Assembly: GCA_004794655.1 (NCBI GenBank)
Contig: SMMW01000585.1
Span: 1,692,001 to 1,756,000 of the forward strand
Reading direction: 5' to 3'
From: Marisa cornuarietis
Lineage: Eukaryota > Mollusca > Gastropoda > Architaenioglossa > Ampullariidae
DNA: 64,000 nt
Part shown: positions 1-12,369 of the stretch, piece after piece
Layout: the number at the start of each line of letters is the position of its first letter
Position numbering within the stretch: the stretch's first letter is position 1
Notes under the pieces: generated by a model
What the model saw: only the letters and a program-made list of their open reading frames with translations
What the model was told of the DNA's origin: nothing
Database searches by the model: none
Made by a program: the position numbers and the translations under genes

Positions 1-3000
1 CAAAAGTGAAACGGAAAGGGTTGCTTCCTCTTGTCGTTTCTGGGACATCGATGGGGATTCTTGCCGCTCGCGTCCAGAACGCAGCAGAAGAGACGTCGTT
101 TAACGGGTGTAACTCAGGTGTAAATCAGGTGTTTAAGTATATAAACAGTACTGCCATTGACCTCCACGTAACGTGTGTTTCTTGTGACAACTACTCACTG
201 CGTCCTCGGAATGGACTGCAACTCCTGCTCTTTCTTCCGTCTTCCCGGGCTTCTCTTGTTTTTGTCGTTTGCCGTGCGCATGCGCTAGACGATGTTTGCA
301 TGACACTAAGTCTTCAGACAGAAATGCAACCACATGAACGACTACGCATTCTAAAGACGTATTTCTACAAATCTTTTTTTACTAAAAACGATGTGCAAGG
401 TGGACGCATTTGTCGATACAGTTTTCATCAGAGAGTCTAGAGTTTTTTTTGTGTTCACGCCTTTGTTGATTGAGACTGGCCTCCTCAACTCAGCTCAAGA
501 AATTCCACGAGTGTTTGCGTTGCATCTGAGTGAGGCCAAATGTGCTGCAACATTTGTATGACTGATTACAGAATACTGTAGGCACACGAGCGGAAGGACT
601 TACAGCTTTATAATCCATTGTATAAATATTATTGTAGTCAATTGAATCTTGCCACCTTTCTATCCATGTAGAGGTCGGACAATCTGAAACAGAACAAACT
701 GCAACACGTGATCTTTACAGACAAACCTTAAAAGCCCTTAGAGAGACGTCCTTAGTCAATTTATGCCCTTAATAACTTAATTTCTTAATGTACTAGCGCA
801 CCATAAGAAACTGCTTCATAATAGACATTTATACTAGTACTTCTTACTAATACAGCTAAGGTATAGATGATTTCGTGTGACTTTTTGAGACTGTGAGCAT
901 TCAGCAAAAGACATATTTTAGCAACCAGAATTACTGTTATTTTTTGCTATTGTAGAATGAGGGTAGGCATTTTATTGTTAGTATGTAATAAACCTGAGGC
1001 TACATCACACACTTCATCAGGTCAAGGATGTGCCACTCGACCATCTTCTTTTATTTTATGGCATCCTTCTTCTGCCTCCCTCCTCCCCTCTGCATGTTGT
1101 GTCACCACCACCATCAATCTCCTTTCCCCCCCCCTATATGAGCACAATTTTTTTATTATTGCATAGTCGCACATATGTACATTATGGTTGTACAGTGAAG
1201 CTATTGTGATTGGATTCAAATACTGAGGATTTTGACTGAAGAAAATTTATTGATGTTGTCATCCACCAGCTCCATCTCTACAATTTTTATTGATGTTCAG
1301 CATTGCATCATGTCAGCTTCCTTCCATGCGCTGTTTTGCTGCGCACGAGGCTCTGTGGCTTGAAGAGACGCGCTTTGTCCAACAAAAATAAAAGCGAGAC
1401 TTTCAGCCAAAGAACACAGTTTATTCCAGTCTTGTAGACACGTCAGCACTGACGAGCCTAAAATAAAAATGCTTGGCTAGCATGCTGCTCTCATTTAGGA
1501 CTCGACATAGAGAGAGGGGGGAAAGTGTGACAGAGTTATGGCTCTAATCAGCTTCCCCCTGGCGGCAGAATGTGAAAGTGTAGTCGCCAGACATGTGTGC
1601 TCCTCCCGGTACACCTTTGTCCAGTTTGGCTGCTATTGACTGTGTTAAAGAAATCTATACTGCCTTCTGACTGAATTATTATTGCGGTTTGTCATCATCA
1701 CCACGAATTTTCCTGTTTAACTTTTCTCAAAAGCAGCAGCGGATTCTGTTTGGCTCATTGTTTCGGCTGTTTACTCTCAATGTAAGAATAAATTCTAGTC
1801 CTTACAAAATATTTATCCTTTAATGTTTATGTGTTCCCTCCACATTTTTTATTTCTTGCACGAAGTAGTTTTTGCTTTTTATCTCTTATCCAGGATTTCA
1901 TTTTTTTGGTTTTGTTACGTAGGTCTGTCGCTTGTGAACAATTCGATATAAAACAAAGAAGTGTATGCGAACTTAAACTGACAGCAAGCATGAGACTGAT
2001 GGGCGTCTCCACGTCCCCGCTTCACCATCTCAAGCTGGATAAGAGTCTCTTGCTGATGTTTTATGTTGTTTTTCTCGAGATTATGCGTGATTACTCGAGT
2101 TTTATCGTTGCTTCTTCAGTCACAATATTGCTGTAGCGAGCTGTCAGCATTGACAACAGCAAATACACATCTCGCTTCCAAATGACTAATTCTTGTTGTT
2201 TTGTCTTTTCTTGTGGCTTCCGTACATTCGATGATGGCAAACAGTATATGGTGAGTACGTGTTAACTGTTTGTGAGTATGTGTTAGTTGTAGCCATTGTT
2301 TTCAGTTACAGTGGGTAGTGTATAATCATTACCATTTATTTTTATCTGTGGTGAATATCTGATGATTGTTAGAAGCACCGTTCAGGCCAAAATTAATGTT
2401 TAATGGGAAATGGTTGCCAGAGTTTGTGAGAATTTAGTGACGGTAGTGCACCCTTTAGATCCTGTAGATTAGAATTGAGCAGTAGAGATGTTAAATATAT
2501 TTTTTTTTATAGTTTGAGTCTGTGATGAGACTTTTTCAGTTTCTGAACAAAGATGAAATCATGCCTTTTAAATGTTGAGTACAGACTCTTGCAATAAGCC
2601 AATTTTTCTATGTGTACTAAATGTTTTTAATGTAGACTTGATGCTTAGCTTGTACTATGTGAAGCAAGCTTTTCAGAAAGTCATGTGCGTTCATTTTAAT
2701 AATCTTTTCCTTATCATCGAAAAGTAGCTGGCTTTTTGTACAATGAGTATAGAAGCCATCGTTGTAAATGTATGACACCGTCCTCCACTTTTCCAGTCAA
2801 TGCATTTTTTGAAAGGTTTTGCAAGTGTTGCGTCCTCATCATTAACGGGAACTCCACTCACCACAAACGAGAAATATTTATGTTCCTTGCTTTCAGCCTG
2901 TGTGAAAGACACTGAGATCATTTGTCGCTTCTTAGCAGTAATTGTGTTTCCTCTCCCCCTCAACCGCCTGCCTTTGCCCACCGTTTGCGCCCTGTGCTTT

Positions 3001-3380
3001 CTCTGTTGCTTATTCATCGAGCTCACTGGCACTTTTCACACACAAACAATTCTATGCCTGGCAAACCCTCTGTTTTATATGTTTTCGGCTCCTTTCTGTT
3101 GTCCTGTGTCCAAACTGCCTCACTGCTGAAAGACGCCATTTTTTCTGTCCCTTGAGCTCGAACAGAGAATCAGCGAAGCGCTCATTTGTTCCTTTATTTA
3201 TTTATTCGCAACTTACAAGTTTTTAATCACTTTCTCTTGTTTCTTTACTTGATTTTTTAATTTCTTTCTTGACATATATTCCTCCACTCTTGTTCATCTT
3301 TGGGATACAATGGAATAATTAAAGCTTTATTCATTTTCCCTTTTTTACTTTTCCTTCTCTGGCACGTTGTTCTCCCCCCT
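1..3380. other. AT-rich stretch without a supportable gene
   Basis: No exon in this stretch is supported by both a frame and splice signals. A 144-codon open frame at 6-440 (+) starts at GTG rather than ATG, has no domain I recognise and no convincing splice context. Three overlapping plus-strand frames at 2800-3226 are cysteine- and leucine-rich in the way that pyrimidine-rich DNA usually translates. An AG after a pyrimidine tract near 2900 is followed by no good donor. The sequence resembles intron or intergenic DNA. Confidence 0.5.
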
Positions 3381-3383
3381 CAC

Positions 3384-3411
3384 CTCTCTCTCTCTATATA
3401 TATATATATAT
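3384..3411. repeat. CT then TA microsatellite
   Basis: A short CT run passes directly into a TA run. A second TA run lies at about 3590-3605, just before the transposon that starts at 3703. Confidence 0.85.
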
Positions 3412-3702
3412 CCCTCCCTCTCACCCTCTTGTTTAATCTGTGTACTTTAAGTGTAGAATGTTAGCTTCCTTTTATTCTTCTAGAATCATAGAATTTGTTG
3501 TTGATCTGCCAGTCTTCTTTGTTGGAAAACATACTTTATTTTACATATTAATGTAATTTAACATTATTTGTAATTTTTCTTTTATATCAATATATATATA
3601 TATATGGGTGTGTGCACGTAATTTTTGACATTTCTAACAGAGCTTGGAATCTTCGCTACCTAATTTTTTCCCTCGTCAGTCTCTCGTTTTCATTTTCACA
3701 TA

Positions 3703-4445
3703 CAGTGGTACCTCGAGTTACGAATTTAATTCGTTCCAGTGCCATGCTCGTAAATAGAAATGCTCGTAACTCGAACGAATTTTCCCATTTAAAATAATGG
3801 AAATCGGATTAATCCGTTCCAGCCTTCTGACAAGTCTCAAAAATTTCCAAAATTACCAAAACGTACATGTCTTTAATTAAGAAACAAACACGTCAAACTT
3901 CAAATTACATAACAAAATAAATAAATAAATAAAAGAAAAATGTAGCAAATACAGTAAGAAAAATGTAGGAAATACGGTACTGTAATCTTACCTTGACGAC
4001 AGATGAGCGCGGCTAACGGAGAGCGGCTAAGGAGAGAGGGAGGGAGGAAGGGATACTAGCACGGAACGAAGCGTAGATACTTCACTTTCTTACACTTTAA
4101 ACAAAACTACTATCACTTCCTTTACTTTAAATGAATTCATATAAATAAATTGTAAAAAGATAAACTTTCTTAATTTTAAACTTAACCTATGCTTAACATC
4201 TACGTACATATGATACATTTTACACTAATCATCTGTTTTTGCCTTTTTTGACTGCACTTTCGGCTTCCTCACTTGCCTCCCTTTTCAATAAATACGCTTA
4301 CGCGCCAACTACCGGTAGGATCCCGAAGCTCAGCTGTTCGTAACTCGGAGCAACGTTCGTAACTCGAGCAGAAGTTTTGCTCAAGCCGCTGCTCGTAACT
4401 CAAAATGCTCATCTATGGAGCAGCTCGTAACTCGAGGTACCACTG
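3703..4445. mobile_element. Nonautonomous mariner/Tc1-type DNA transposon (MITE), 743 bp
   Basis: The element opens with CAGTGGTACCTCGAGTTACG and closes with the exact reverse complement of that sequence, giving perfect terminal inverted repeats of about 21 bp. TA dinucleotides lie directly outside both ends (3701-3702 and 4446-4447), the target-site duplication of the Tc1/mariner superfamily. Inside the ends the motif TCGTAACTCG recurs at 3764, 4338, 4357 and 4425, with a one-base variant at 4393; such subterminal copies could be transposase binding sites. No open frame long enough for a transposase with a DDE domain is present, so it would depend on an autonomous relative. The perfect inverted repeats and intact TA duplications suggest fairly recent insertion. 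Superfamily assignment rests on TA duplication and end structure; I cannot name the family. Confidence 0.9.
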
Positions 4446-4706
4446 TACTTTCATTTGCTCGACACAGACTTAATATGACTCGTTTACCAAGGCTCACAAT
4501 ACCCAAACAGTACAATGTACCACATTCATATACTAATTCAAACAACGATTTATTAACGCTTAGCCATTTGTTATTAATAATTCCTCTTGTCCGTAGATAA
4601 GCTCGTCTGTAGGTCTGTAGGTTTGGTGTGCCCATGGTCACTGAGTAGATAAAAAGACCACACTGCATTAAAAGTAAATGTGTATTACATAGATTCCCCC
4701 CCCCTA

Positions 4707-4770
4707 ACAAACACACGCACGCACGCACGCACACACACGCGCGCGCATGCACGCACGCACGCACGCTCGC
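4707..4770. repeat. CA/CGCA microsatellite
   Basis: A compound array of ACGC and AC units follows a C9 run. The cysteine-rich minus-strand frames across it are products of the repeat, not genes. Confidence 0.85.
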
Positions 4771-5189
4771 GCAAAACACTTGTCAAGCAATGACAATTAA
4801 AAGGAAAAAATATCAATGACGAAATAAAACATAGAATGAGCTGAGAGCTCGCCCTCTCATGTAAATAAAGCAAAGGCATCACTTATCGTTTCCTTTTCTC
4901 TAGGTTGAAATGTTCTGATGTCCTAACTGTCAGGGTTCCCTTTTCGCTATGGTCCAGTTTTCTTACCTCTTGTCAGCTGTCGCATGATACTATGTTTAGG
5001 TATTCTGATAACTTGTCAGGTTTGACTTTTCTCTCGGGTTAAATGTCTTGATATGAGGTGTAGATGTCTTCTTCGTGTAACGCAATGACTGGACGGCTGT
5101 TATCCAACAGTGTCTCACTATAAATTTTGTTTTTCCTATCTACGAACAGAATATGTTCATTCACAGTGAGCAATATGTTTTAAATTCTT

Positions 5190-5410
5190 TTTTTGCCCTT
5201 TATTTTGTCATGTGCTTTTCTGTTGTTGTATCGCATTTACCCTTTGTTTTGTAATGTATTTGCCATTTGCATGTGCTTACCCTTTGTTTTGTCATGTATT
5301 TGCCATTGTTTTACTGTGTTTGTCCTTGGTTTTGTTATGTATTTGGCCTTTGTTTTGTCATGTGTTTGCTCATTGCTATGTCATGTTTGTCCTTTGTTTT
5401 GTTTTTTGTA
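5190..5410. repeat. Degenerate minisatellite, about 43-bp unit
   Basis: The core CCTTTGTTTTGTCATGTATT recurs with variation at about 5195, 5238, 5279, 5322, 5347 and 5390. Spacing is mostly 41-43 bp, with one 25-bp step. The cysteine- and leucine-rich open frames across it (5193-5619) come from the repeat. Confidence 0.75.
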
Positions 5411-6145
5411 CATGCCTGCTCCTAGTTCTTCCCGCTTTTCTGGCAGAACCCAGGTTCTTTATTTTGTCTTTCCTAATAGACGCAGCTGAAAGCATCCATG
5501 AAAACCATCGATTTAGTATTTCGTTTATATATATATATACACACACACGGACAAATGAACGACAATTTACAGGCGCGAAGGAAAAGAAAACATCACTTTC
5601 TAGAAATAAATGTTCATGACAGAGAGTGCTTTTCCTTGTGCAAGCGGCACAGATACAGCTCAGTAAATGTTTCCTTAAGTCTATTTTATTTTCAAAGTGC
5701 TTGTCGCAGAAACATTGACCAGATTTTATCTCACAACGTCTGCGTTATTTAAGTTAATTTGTCTTTCTGTCCCGATGTTTATGTCTTATAAGGCTTATTT
5801 TGTCGTCTTTTAAGCTCGTCCACGTTCGCTTTCATTTACTTTTAAGCCTGCGGTAAATAATTATTTAATATATTTCTTTAAAGAATCTTAACATTGGCCA
5901 GAAAACACGTTCATGAATCCAGCAAGTCGTGGACAAAGACCTGTCCGTGTACGTGTACTACATGTGCAAAGAGGATAACGTCTCTGTTCCTGGGATTCCT
6001 GGTTCCTAGGCAAACCACTGCCATTGCAGCCCCTAAAGCTCACCCCCATAGTCACATATTCTCCACTATACTATTCCTAACCCTAGCCTAACGCCAATAT
6101 CCACTCCGAAACCAAAATTATAAGACTAACAAGTGGTTACGTGTG

Positions 6146-6146
<1 letters not shown>
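5411..6146. other. No gene seen
   Basis: AT-rich sequence with a short TA/CA run near 5528-5547. I see no exon with usable splice signals and no transposon ends. Confidence 0.5.

Positions 6147-6218
<72 letters not shown>
6147..6218. repeat. (CA)36 microsatellite
   Basis: A 72-bp uninterrupted CA array. The lack of interruptions suggests high mutability. Confidence 0.97.
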
Positions 6219-6220
<2 letters not shown>

Positions 6221-7870
6221 AATTCACCCATAAAATTTTCATAAAGCAAAAGCTGTTTAATTAACTGCTGAGAATTAGCTACCTGTTCCGCGTAACGGTA
6301 CATGGTCCCAGACAGGTGCATCTGCAAAAGCTAGAAGAGATGCCCTGACTGAGGAGTTACAAAAATATTTGCACATGAACGTTTCACGGCACTCTGTTTC
6401 TTACCAACATTTTGTGTAAAGGGTACGATAGTCAAACAGGTAGCCGGGAATCGTACACACAGAATCGAAGGCGACTGATCGCAGTGTGGTGTTCAAATAC
6501 TGATCTCAGTGCCGTGTGCAAATATTGTCAAACCTCTTATCACCCTGGCAAGAATCAGGAGATTCACTACTGGTCCAATGCACGCTAATCGCAAAAATGT
6601 GCTCCAGTCTTGGCAAGCACACAAGAATTCGAATTTATGGACCAACATTATCTCTCGGCCTCTGTAGCCTGCTGTCAATCAAACCCACGACTTTAGCAAT
6701 CACTTCCTTTGGGCAAATGCATCCTGTCATTAAGTTCTTTTCCACAATGTACAGCAGACTTGGCAGAGAAGGCCATTTTTAACCTTAATCGAAACGATGA
6801 AAGATATGTGAACTTCTTTCTTATACAAAAATAAACTTTGAGATATCACCGGGATTGGGTGATACAATCTTCAAACTCAAATAGCGCTGGAAATTGTATC
6901 GTAAAATAGCTGGATGTTTTCTGCTTCTCTGTCCAAAAAAAAAGTGTGTGTAGAAAGTTGGAATATTTTCCACGAAAGAATTCTTCGATGAAAAACAAAC
7001 ACTGAGAAAACGACACAATCATTTGTTTTCTGTCATTTCGTTTTTGCGGGATTCTCCTGTCCCTCCAAGATAGTTAAAACTCAACATCAGAAAGTCCTAA
7101 CAATATATTTTAAAAGGGAACAGAATAAAATACCAGTTTCGTGTTTTCATAAATGTTTTGTTGATGATCTATCGATTTTAACGTCGTAGCATCCGTCGTC
7201 AATATTTTAAACATCTTTTTAACACCTGTAATATCTCTAATACTCATTCCACATGAGGTACGTGATGATATGTAATCCTTCAAGATAATGATACAAGCGA
7301 CAGCATGATAGTGATCACAGCACAGCCAAAGCTTTATTTTCCAGAGAACTTGGTTCCTGACGATAGACACCATGTAACAGCCTGGTATCAGTTCCCCCAT
7401 GAACGGCCAGAAAGCGTGTCACGTGGCCAATTTGACAGCACTACTGTTTATTGGTGCACAAAGAACACCACGCTGTCCCCTTCTTTGGTGTTTTTCTCAG
7501 TTTTATTCAGCCATTTCTGTCTCTTGTGTGTCGACTGAGACATTTCAATTACTTCTAAACCCGTTACTTGATGAGTGAATGAAGTTGTTAGCAGGTGTTC
7601 CGAATAAAGCTAAGAGGAAGTGTTGTTTTAACATTAACTGAATAATGAAATAATGTTATTTCCTTAGTGTAAACAATTAAGAGTTACTGCCACAACAAAT
7701 AAAATATGCAAACAGCATTTATACTGCAAACTTGAACTAGCTGAAAAAGATTTTTTGGGGGGTGGGGGGAAGAGGATATGTGCTGGAGATGTTTAACCAT
7801 TCTCTCTGTGATACTGATTGCGATAGTAGTGACATTAATTGTGCATTTTCTGTTACATGCCTCTGCATGC
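6219..7870. other. No confident gene; one open segment at 7305-7538
   Basis: AT-rich DNA. On the + strand, 7305-7538 is open for 77 codons and contains an AG after a pyrimidine-rich stretch at about 7342, but no good donor follows and no domain is recognisable. The rest shows nothing. Confidence 0.4.
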
Positions 7871-7875
7871 TACAG

Positions 7876-7884
7876 GGACTCAAT
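7876..7884 (+). other. Candidate 9-nt microexon
   Basis: A pyrimidine-leaning stretch ending in TACAG is followed by nine bases, GGACTCAAT, and then by the strong donor GTAAGTAT. In phase 0 it would encode Gly-Leu-Asn. Its length is a multiple of three, as in many neuronal microexons. The flanking signals are good but a match this small arises by chance, and no neighbouring exon fixes the reading frame. Confidence 0.2.
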
Positions 7885-7989
7885 GTAAGTATTGTGTGTT
7901 TGAGTAATGTTACATTATGTAAATATTTGTACACAGTTTCACGATTAATGTTTTATCGGATGTTGAGATAAACTAGCTTTGCCCGCAGG

Positions 7990-8150
7990 TCAGGAAAACC
8001 TCTTTGTTCTTTGGGAGGTGGTCCTTTCTACTACTGCCATCATCACACGCCTGGCACTAGGGTTCGAGTACCGCAGCCAAGCGCTAATATTGGCAGTGCA
8101 GGTGCTACTAATACATTCTAACCACTCTAAGTATTCGTCATACGGCGCCA
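7990..8150 (-). mobile_element. tRNA-derived SINE, partly degraded
   Basis: Read on the minus strand, this has an A-box-like segment (TTAGAGTGGTTAGAATG) and, about 60 bases on, a B-box-like segment (TACTCGAACCCTAG). That is the order and approximate spacing of a tRNA-derived SINE head. The open frames on both strands here are probably accidental. Confidence 0.45.
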
Positions 8151-8414
8151 GGTGTTCAACGGAGGCAGACTGTGGGTCATCCCTTGGACTCTTGGCCTCA
8201 ACCATTATCAAACTTTGTGTGCAAAAGCAGAGAACTGCAGTCAGTGGTGTTCCTGCTTCCAATCTCCCTTATGGAGAAGGAATCTATGATACTTGAAGAC
8301 GAAAATACAATATATTCTGTAAAATAATGTGATGACTATACTAGTAACAATAGTATGTAACTTTGGTGAAAAGAAATGGTCCAAAAGCTATCTTGAGGAT
8401 TTTAGTTTGCACGT

Positions 8415-8436
8415 TTGTGTGTGTGTGTGTGTATGT

Positions 8437-8493
<57 letters not shown>

Positions 8494-8506
8494 CGCGCGC
8501 GTGTAC
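8415..8506. repeat. (GT)n with GC-alternating tail
   Basis: A GT array with two A interruptions near its start runs into an alternating GC stretch of about 16 bp. Alternating purine-pyrimidine DNA of this kind can adopt Z-form. Confidence 0.95.
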
Positions 8507-9424
8507 AAGACAAAGTCAAATAAAAAAAGCTTAAACGTTCTAAATAAAAACAGACTGTGTAGAATTTTGCAGAACTAACCATAAATTTACATTTTAACCT
8601 ATTACTTTATTTGTTTGAAGATGAGTAAGTAAACAGTCAAAATTTTATGATTTTCTTAGATTTAAAAAAATGTATAAGCTATCTCTCTGCGATGTATCAC
8701 TAATCCCAAATCACTAGTTTTCTATTGAGCAGTTGTAATAATTAAACTAAATACATTATATTCCCGAACAGTTAAAACTCCAAGAAGTTAAAATTATGAC
8801 TTTAAGGACAAATGCTGGTTTTAATAATTTAGTAATGGAAATGAAGGGAACAACTTTCAAAATAAGTTGAACTGATAAGTAGGCCCGTTAGGTTACCAGT
8901 TACATAACTGACCAGTTAGTAATTCCTGATGCAAACCACTATTTGCGCTATCTTATAAATTATTAAATAGCTGCATAATGCTGCATGATGAATTTTGTAA
9001 TGAATTTTTATACTTTTTCGTATTTTCTGAAGTCTTTTATGCTCGTAATCAACAAACTAGACAAACGGAACTGTCTTTCCGGTAATTAAAATTTTCGTAA
9101 AGGTAGAGATATCTGTTGCTACTATTACATAATAGCCCCAGCTAGATAATGTGTGACTAATACCTACCTACACAGCCCTGAAGCCACTGTCTTTATTCTT
9201 TAAGTGTCTGCGTGGAGTTATCTATAACTAAAGGTACACAAGCAGATAACGATTATATCGTGGCAATATTGTGTCCTTTAGTAAAATGTGTGGATTTATT
9301 AGCCAGATCATTCAGCAGAAAATGGACCATGTATTTTTTGCACTGAAAATGTCTCGTGAAAACATTTTAAAAACTCAAAAAACACGATGTTGTCTCACTG
9401 CCAGTACTCTGCCGCGCAGTTTGG
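8507..9424. other. No gene seen
   Basis: Very AT-rich sequence with no frame or splice pair worth reporting. Confidence 0.5.
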
Positions 9425-9450
9425 ATCGTGTTTGTTTACTCCAGGTAAGG
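9425..9450 (+). promoter_or_regulatory. Possible recursive-splice (ratchet) site
   Basis: A T-rich acceptor ending in ACTCCAG at 9444 is followed immediately by the donor GTAAGG, so an acceptor and a donor abut with no exon between them. That is the hallmark of recursive splicing in long introns. An alternative reading uses CAG at about 9419 and gives a 25-nt exon. Neither is supported by a neighbouring exon. Confidence 0.2.
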
Positions 9451-9651
9451 CCAAGACACTCTCATTTACATCTAACCTTTCGAACTTCATTATACTTAAT
9501 ATAAAAAAGGTGTTCAAGAAGTACTAATCAAGAAGAAAAATTAGAACTGGTTGGAACAGAAAGTTTATAAGTAATGAAAAAAGAAACAAGTGAAACATGT
9601 GTAAATACATTCCACTTGAGCAGGGAGTGTAATCAATAATCAATACCAAAT

Positions 9652-9733
9652 AAGAAGTGTGTAATGTGTAAGACTCAACAAGAAATTAAGTGTAAAATAA
9701 GTAACACTCAATAAAGAAGTGTGTAATGTGTAA
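9652..9733. repeat. Imperfect 62-bp direct repeat
   Basis: The 20-mer AAGAAGTGTGTAATGTGTAA occurs at 9652 and again at 9714, within a tract that repeats related A/G/T-rich words. Confidence 0.6.
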
Positions 9734-10494
9734 AACTTGAAAATGGAAAAAGCGTCGAAGACCAGAAAAAGTTGTTCAAGAAGAAGAAAAGATTAAACTA
9801 AAAAATATTTTTTAGAAATGTAGAATAATAACATGTAATGAAGAACTTCCCAAAGGAATCTGTGTTTTCGGCTCCAAGGCGGCTTAAGGTTCGGATCGGG
9901 CTTTCACGAGAATCTTTTAGATGAAATCGCTTTATGATCCGAGCCACTTGCAAGCCTTGTTCATTAAGAAAGTTTCCTGTTGCGTATGAGGCTTGTGTTT
10001 AACTCCATGTCTCTTACTCCGGGAGAATCACGCAGGATAATCAATATGGCGACTGAAGAATGATCCGGTGTTTGCGTCTTCCTGTACGCGAGCTTCCGAT
10101 AAGGGAGATTACCAGGGAAATTGGTGCAAATAACTGTAGCCAGTGAGTCAGGGATTGTGATTGTCAGGGGATTCAAGCAGCTGGATGCTAAATCAATATG
10201 AATAAAGGCTGTCTCCCAGCTCTTACATCACCTGAGCAGCGTTGGATGACTGGGTTGAAAAATGACGATGCGAGTCCACTGACCTTGTCAGTCGTACAAC
10301 TGGTTGAGGCTGAGGCACGTGACAACGTGAAAGGGTTGGGTGGGTATCACTTTTGCGTTTAATGATGATTATTGTTGTTTTTATTTTTTTACAACAAAGA
10401 CCCACTCAGAAAAAAACGGAATCTATAAATCATGCCATATTATTTTTGAACGGAAGTTTCCTCTGAAAGTCTTTAGAAAGTCAAAGTAAGTCAT

Positions 10495-10830
10495 TTGTCA
10501 GTTTGTCAACATGTCGTCCCGAAGCGAAATCAGACAATCGGCAGAGACGCCGACATCCACAACAACATCGCCGGCGTCGCCTGCCCGGGATGGAGAGCGG
10601 TCAGCGTTGGCGGCGCCGCCGTGCGCGACGCGTGCAATCAATTTCGGGGAGAAAAAGCTCGCTGGACCATGGCGTCGGCTAGCGGACTCCATTCGTCTTG
10701 CATGGCTGGTGTCGTCTGTTTGCGCGTCCTAGGGTGTCAGGACTGCGAGCGTGACGTAAGCTTACCTTCCTCCCGCAGGTGTAAATGGCACACACCGGAC
10801 GCGCTCATTGATTAGAGTGTGGGCTACTGG
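10495..10830. other. CpG-rich block with coding-like frames on both strands
   Basis: This block is far richer in CpG than its surroundings. On the + strand an ATG at 10511 with A at -3 opens 73 codons rich in Ser, Thr, Pro and Ala (starting MSSRSEIRQSAETPTSTTTS), ending before a donor-like GTAAGC at 10756. On the minus strand, 10766-10826 (61 nt) lies between a good pyrimidine-rich acceptor and the donor GTAAGC, and reads AHTLINERVRCVPFTPAGGR. The donor is palindromic (GTAAGCTTAC, 10756-10765) and so serves both strands. A first exon, an internal minus exon or a CpG-rich regulatory island all fit; I cannot choose. No domain is recognised. Confidence 0.3.
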
Positions 10831-11429
10831 GAGCGCAGGAGAGCATGTGAAGAGAAAAGAGAGAGAGAGAGGAGAACAGCCAGTTCGAGTCTGTCCATAA
10901 CCTGTGGACACAATTACAAGGTGTGCTGGTACGCACACCGCCTTCACGCACCCACGCACCCACCCACAGACAGGAAAAAACAAAACAAAAAAAATGCGTA
11001 TGAGAAATATTTTATCATCTCCCACTTAGTTGTTGTTTTCAATTATTTATTACAGATGATATATTAAAATATACTTTTCTGTTGCTTAACGTCTCTGATG
11101 ATGACTTTTGATTGAGTTCTAATTTGTTAAGTCGTTTGGCATCAAATTTTGCTTTTATCATATCAATTATTGTTAAATACGTTGTAAGCACACTAGCCTA
11201 CGAAGTATGCTTACTCCTTCTAATGTTTTGTTGTTTTTATTATTATTGTTGTTGTTGTTGCTTTTGTTAGTGTCGTTCTTGTTGCTGAGATGTTGTCTTT
11301 TGCTATTTTTATCTGTCGTATCGTAGTCCTGGTTAATGGTAGTCTCCATTGCGCGATAGGAACCATGTTCCACAAGTGACTGCCGCTTTGTGTTAAGAGC
11401 CACGCGCTGGTTTTTCGTTTCATCTCTCA

Positions 11430-11810
11430 GTGGCGATCGTGGCGAGAACTAATGGGTTCGTAGCGGCGAGCAAGTTCCGAGACATTCCGAGACCACTTTA
11501 CATATCTCTTTCTAGAAAGCTCTCGCGAGCAATTGATCAAAAGGGGTTCGACCATATCTCCACCTATTCCAGTATTTTAGAAGGCGTGTTCGCCTGGATG
11601 TTTGAAACGTTGTTGTTAACAGTCACTTGGTGTTTGTTCAGCGGGACTCTACGCAAAGTTTCGTTTTCGGGGGGAGGACCTGGGCGTGAGTGTTGCTGGC
11701 TGTGTGTTTGCTCGCTGGGCTCAGTAATTTCTCCGGTCGCCCATCTCCCCCTTTATCTCGACTCCGAGTGCGATCCTATCTGCTGGGGGCCCCGACTGTA
11801 CTTGGTGTAG
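11430..11810 (+). other. Open segment of uncertain status
   Basis: About 127 codons are open on the + strand, following a pyrimidine-rich AG at about 11430. There is no recognisable domain and no convincing donor. The first half has balanced composition; the second half is hydrophobic and cysteine-rich. It could be chance. Confidence 0.15.
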
Positions 11811-12147
11811 ATATTGTGCAAGGGAATGAAATAACCGACGCTTTTACATCGTTCCTCTTGCATCGCTCGTCGGTCATCAGGCTAGATAAAACCAGGCTCG
11901 TGCGAGTTATAAAAAATTGTGCCATCTATTTAATTTTTTTATACTGTAGACCTGTAACTTTTGGAAGTAATTTCAAGTGCACGGGGTTGAGATGGGATGT
12001 AATAACACGAATAAAATGTTTTATTGCCATCCGCTCTATCTCGCTCCATCTCTCTCTCTCTCTAAAAAAAACAATCTCGAAACACACTTTCGTTGATAAG
12101 CACTAGCCTGTCTGAATAAAGTTTTTAAAAACAACAGTTCTCAACCC

Positions 12148-12250
<103 letters not shown>

Positions 12251-12369
12251 TGACTGGAAATCAATCTTAATCCTTACGTTAATTGCTAATTAGGGCCTAA
12301 ACATTAGGGTCAGAACATTTAGACAATCGGGGAGCGAAGAGTAAAGAAGAACAAAAGAAAGAAAGAGGG

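Noticed and set aside
6..440. 144-codon frame at the window start
   Set aside because: It has no ATG start, no recognised domain and no splice context, and this length is expected by chance in a window of this size.
5193..5619. Hydrophobic frames suggesting a membrane protein
   Set aside because: They track the 43-bp T-rich minisatellite; the Leu/Cys/Phe content is a product of repeat composition.
6118..6327. Minus-strand frame with a Cys-Val repeat
   Set aside because: It is the translation of the (CA)36 array, and the flanking parts show no gene-like composition.
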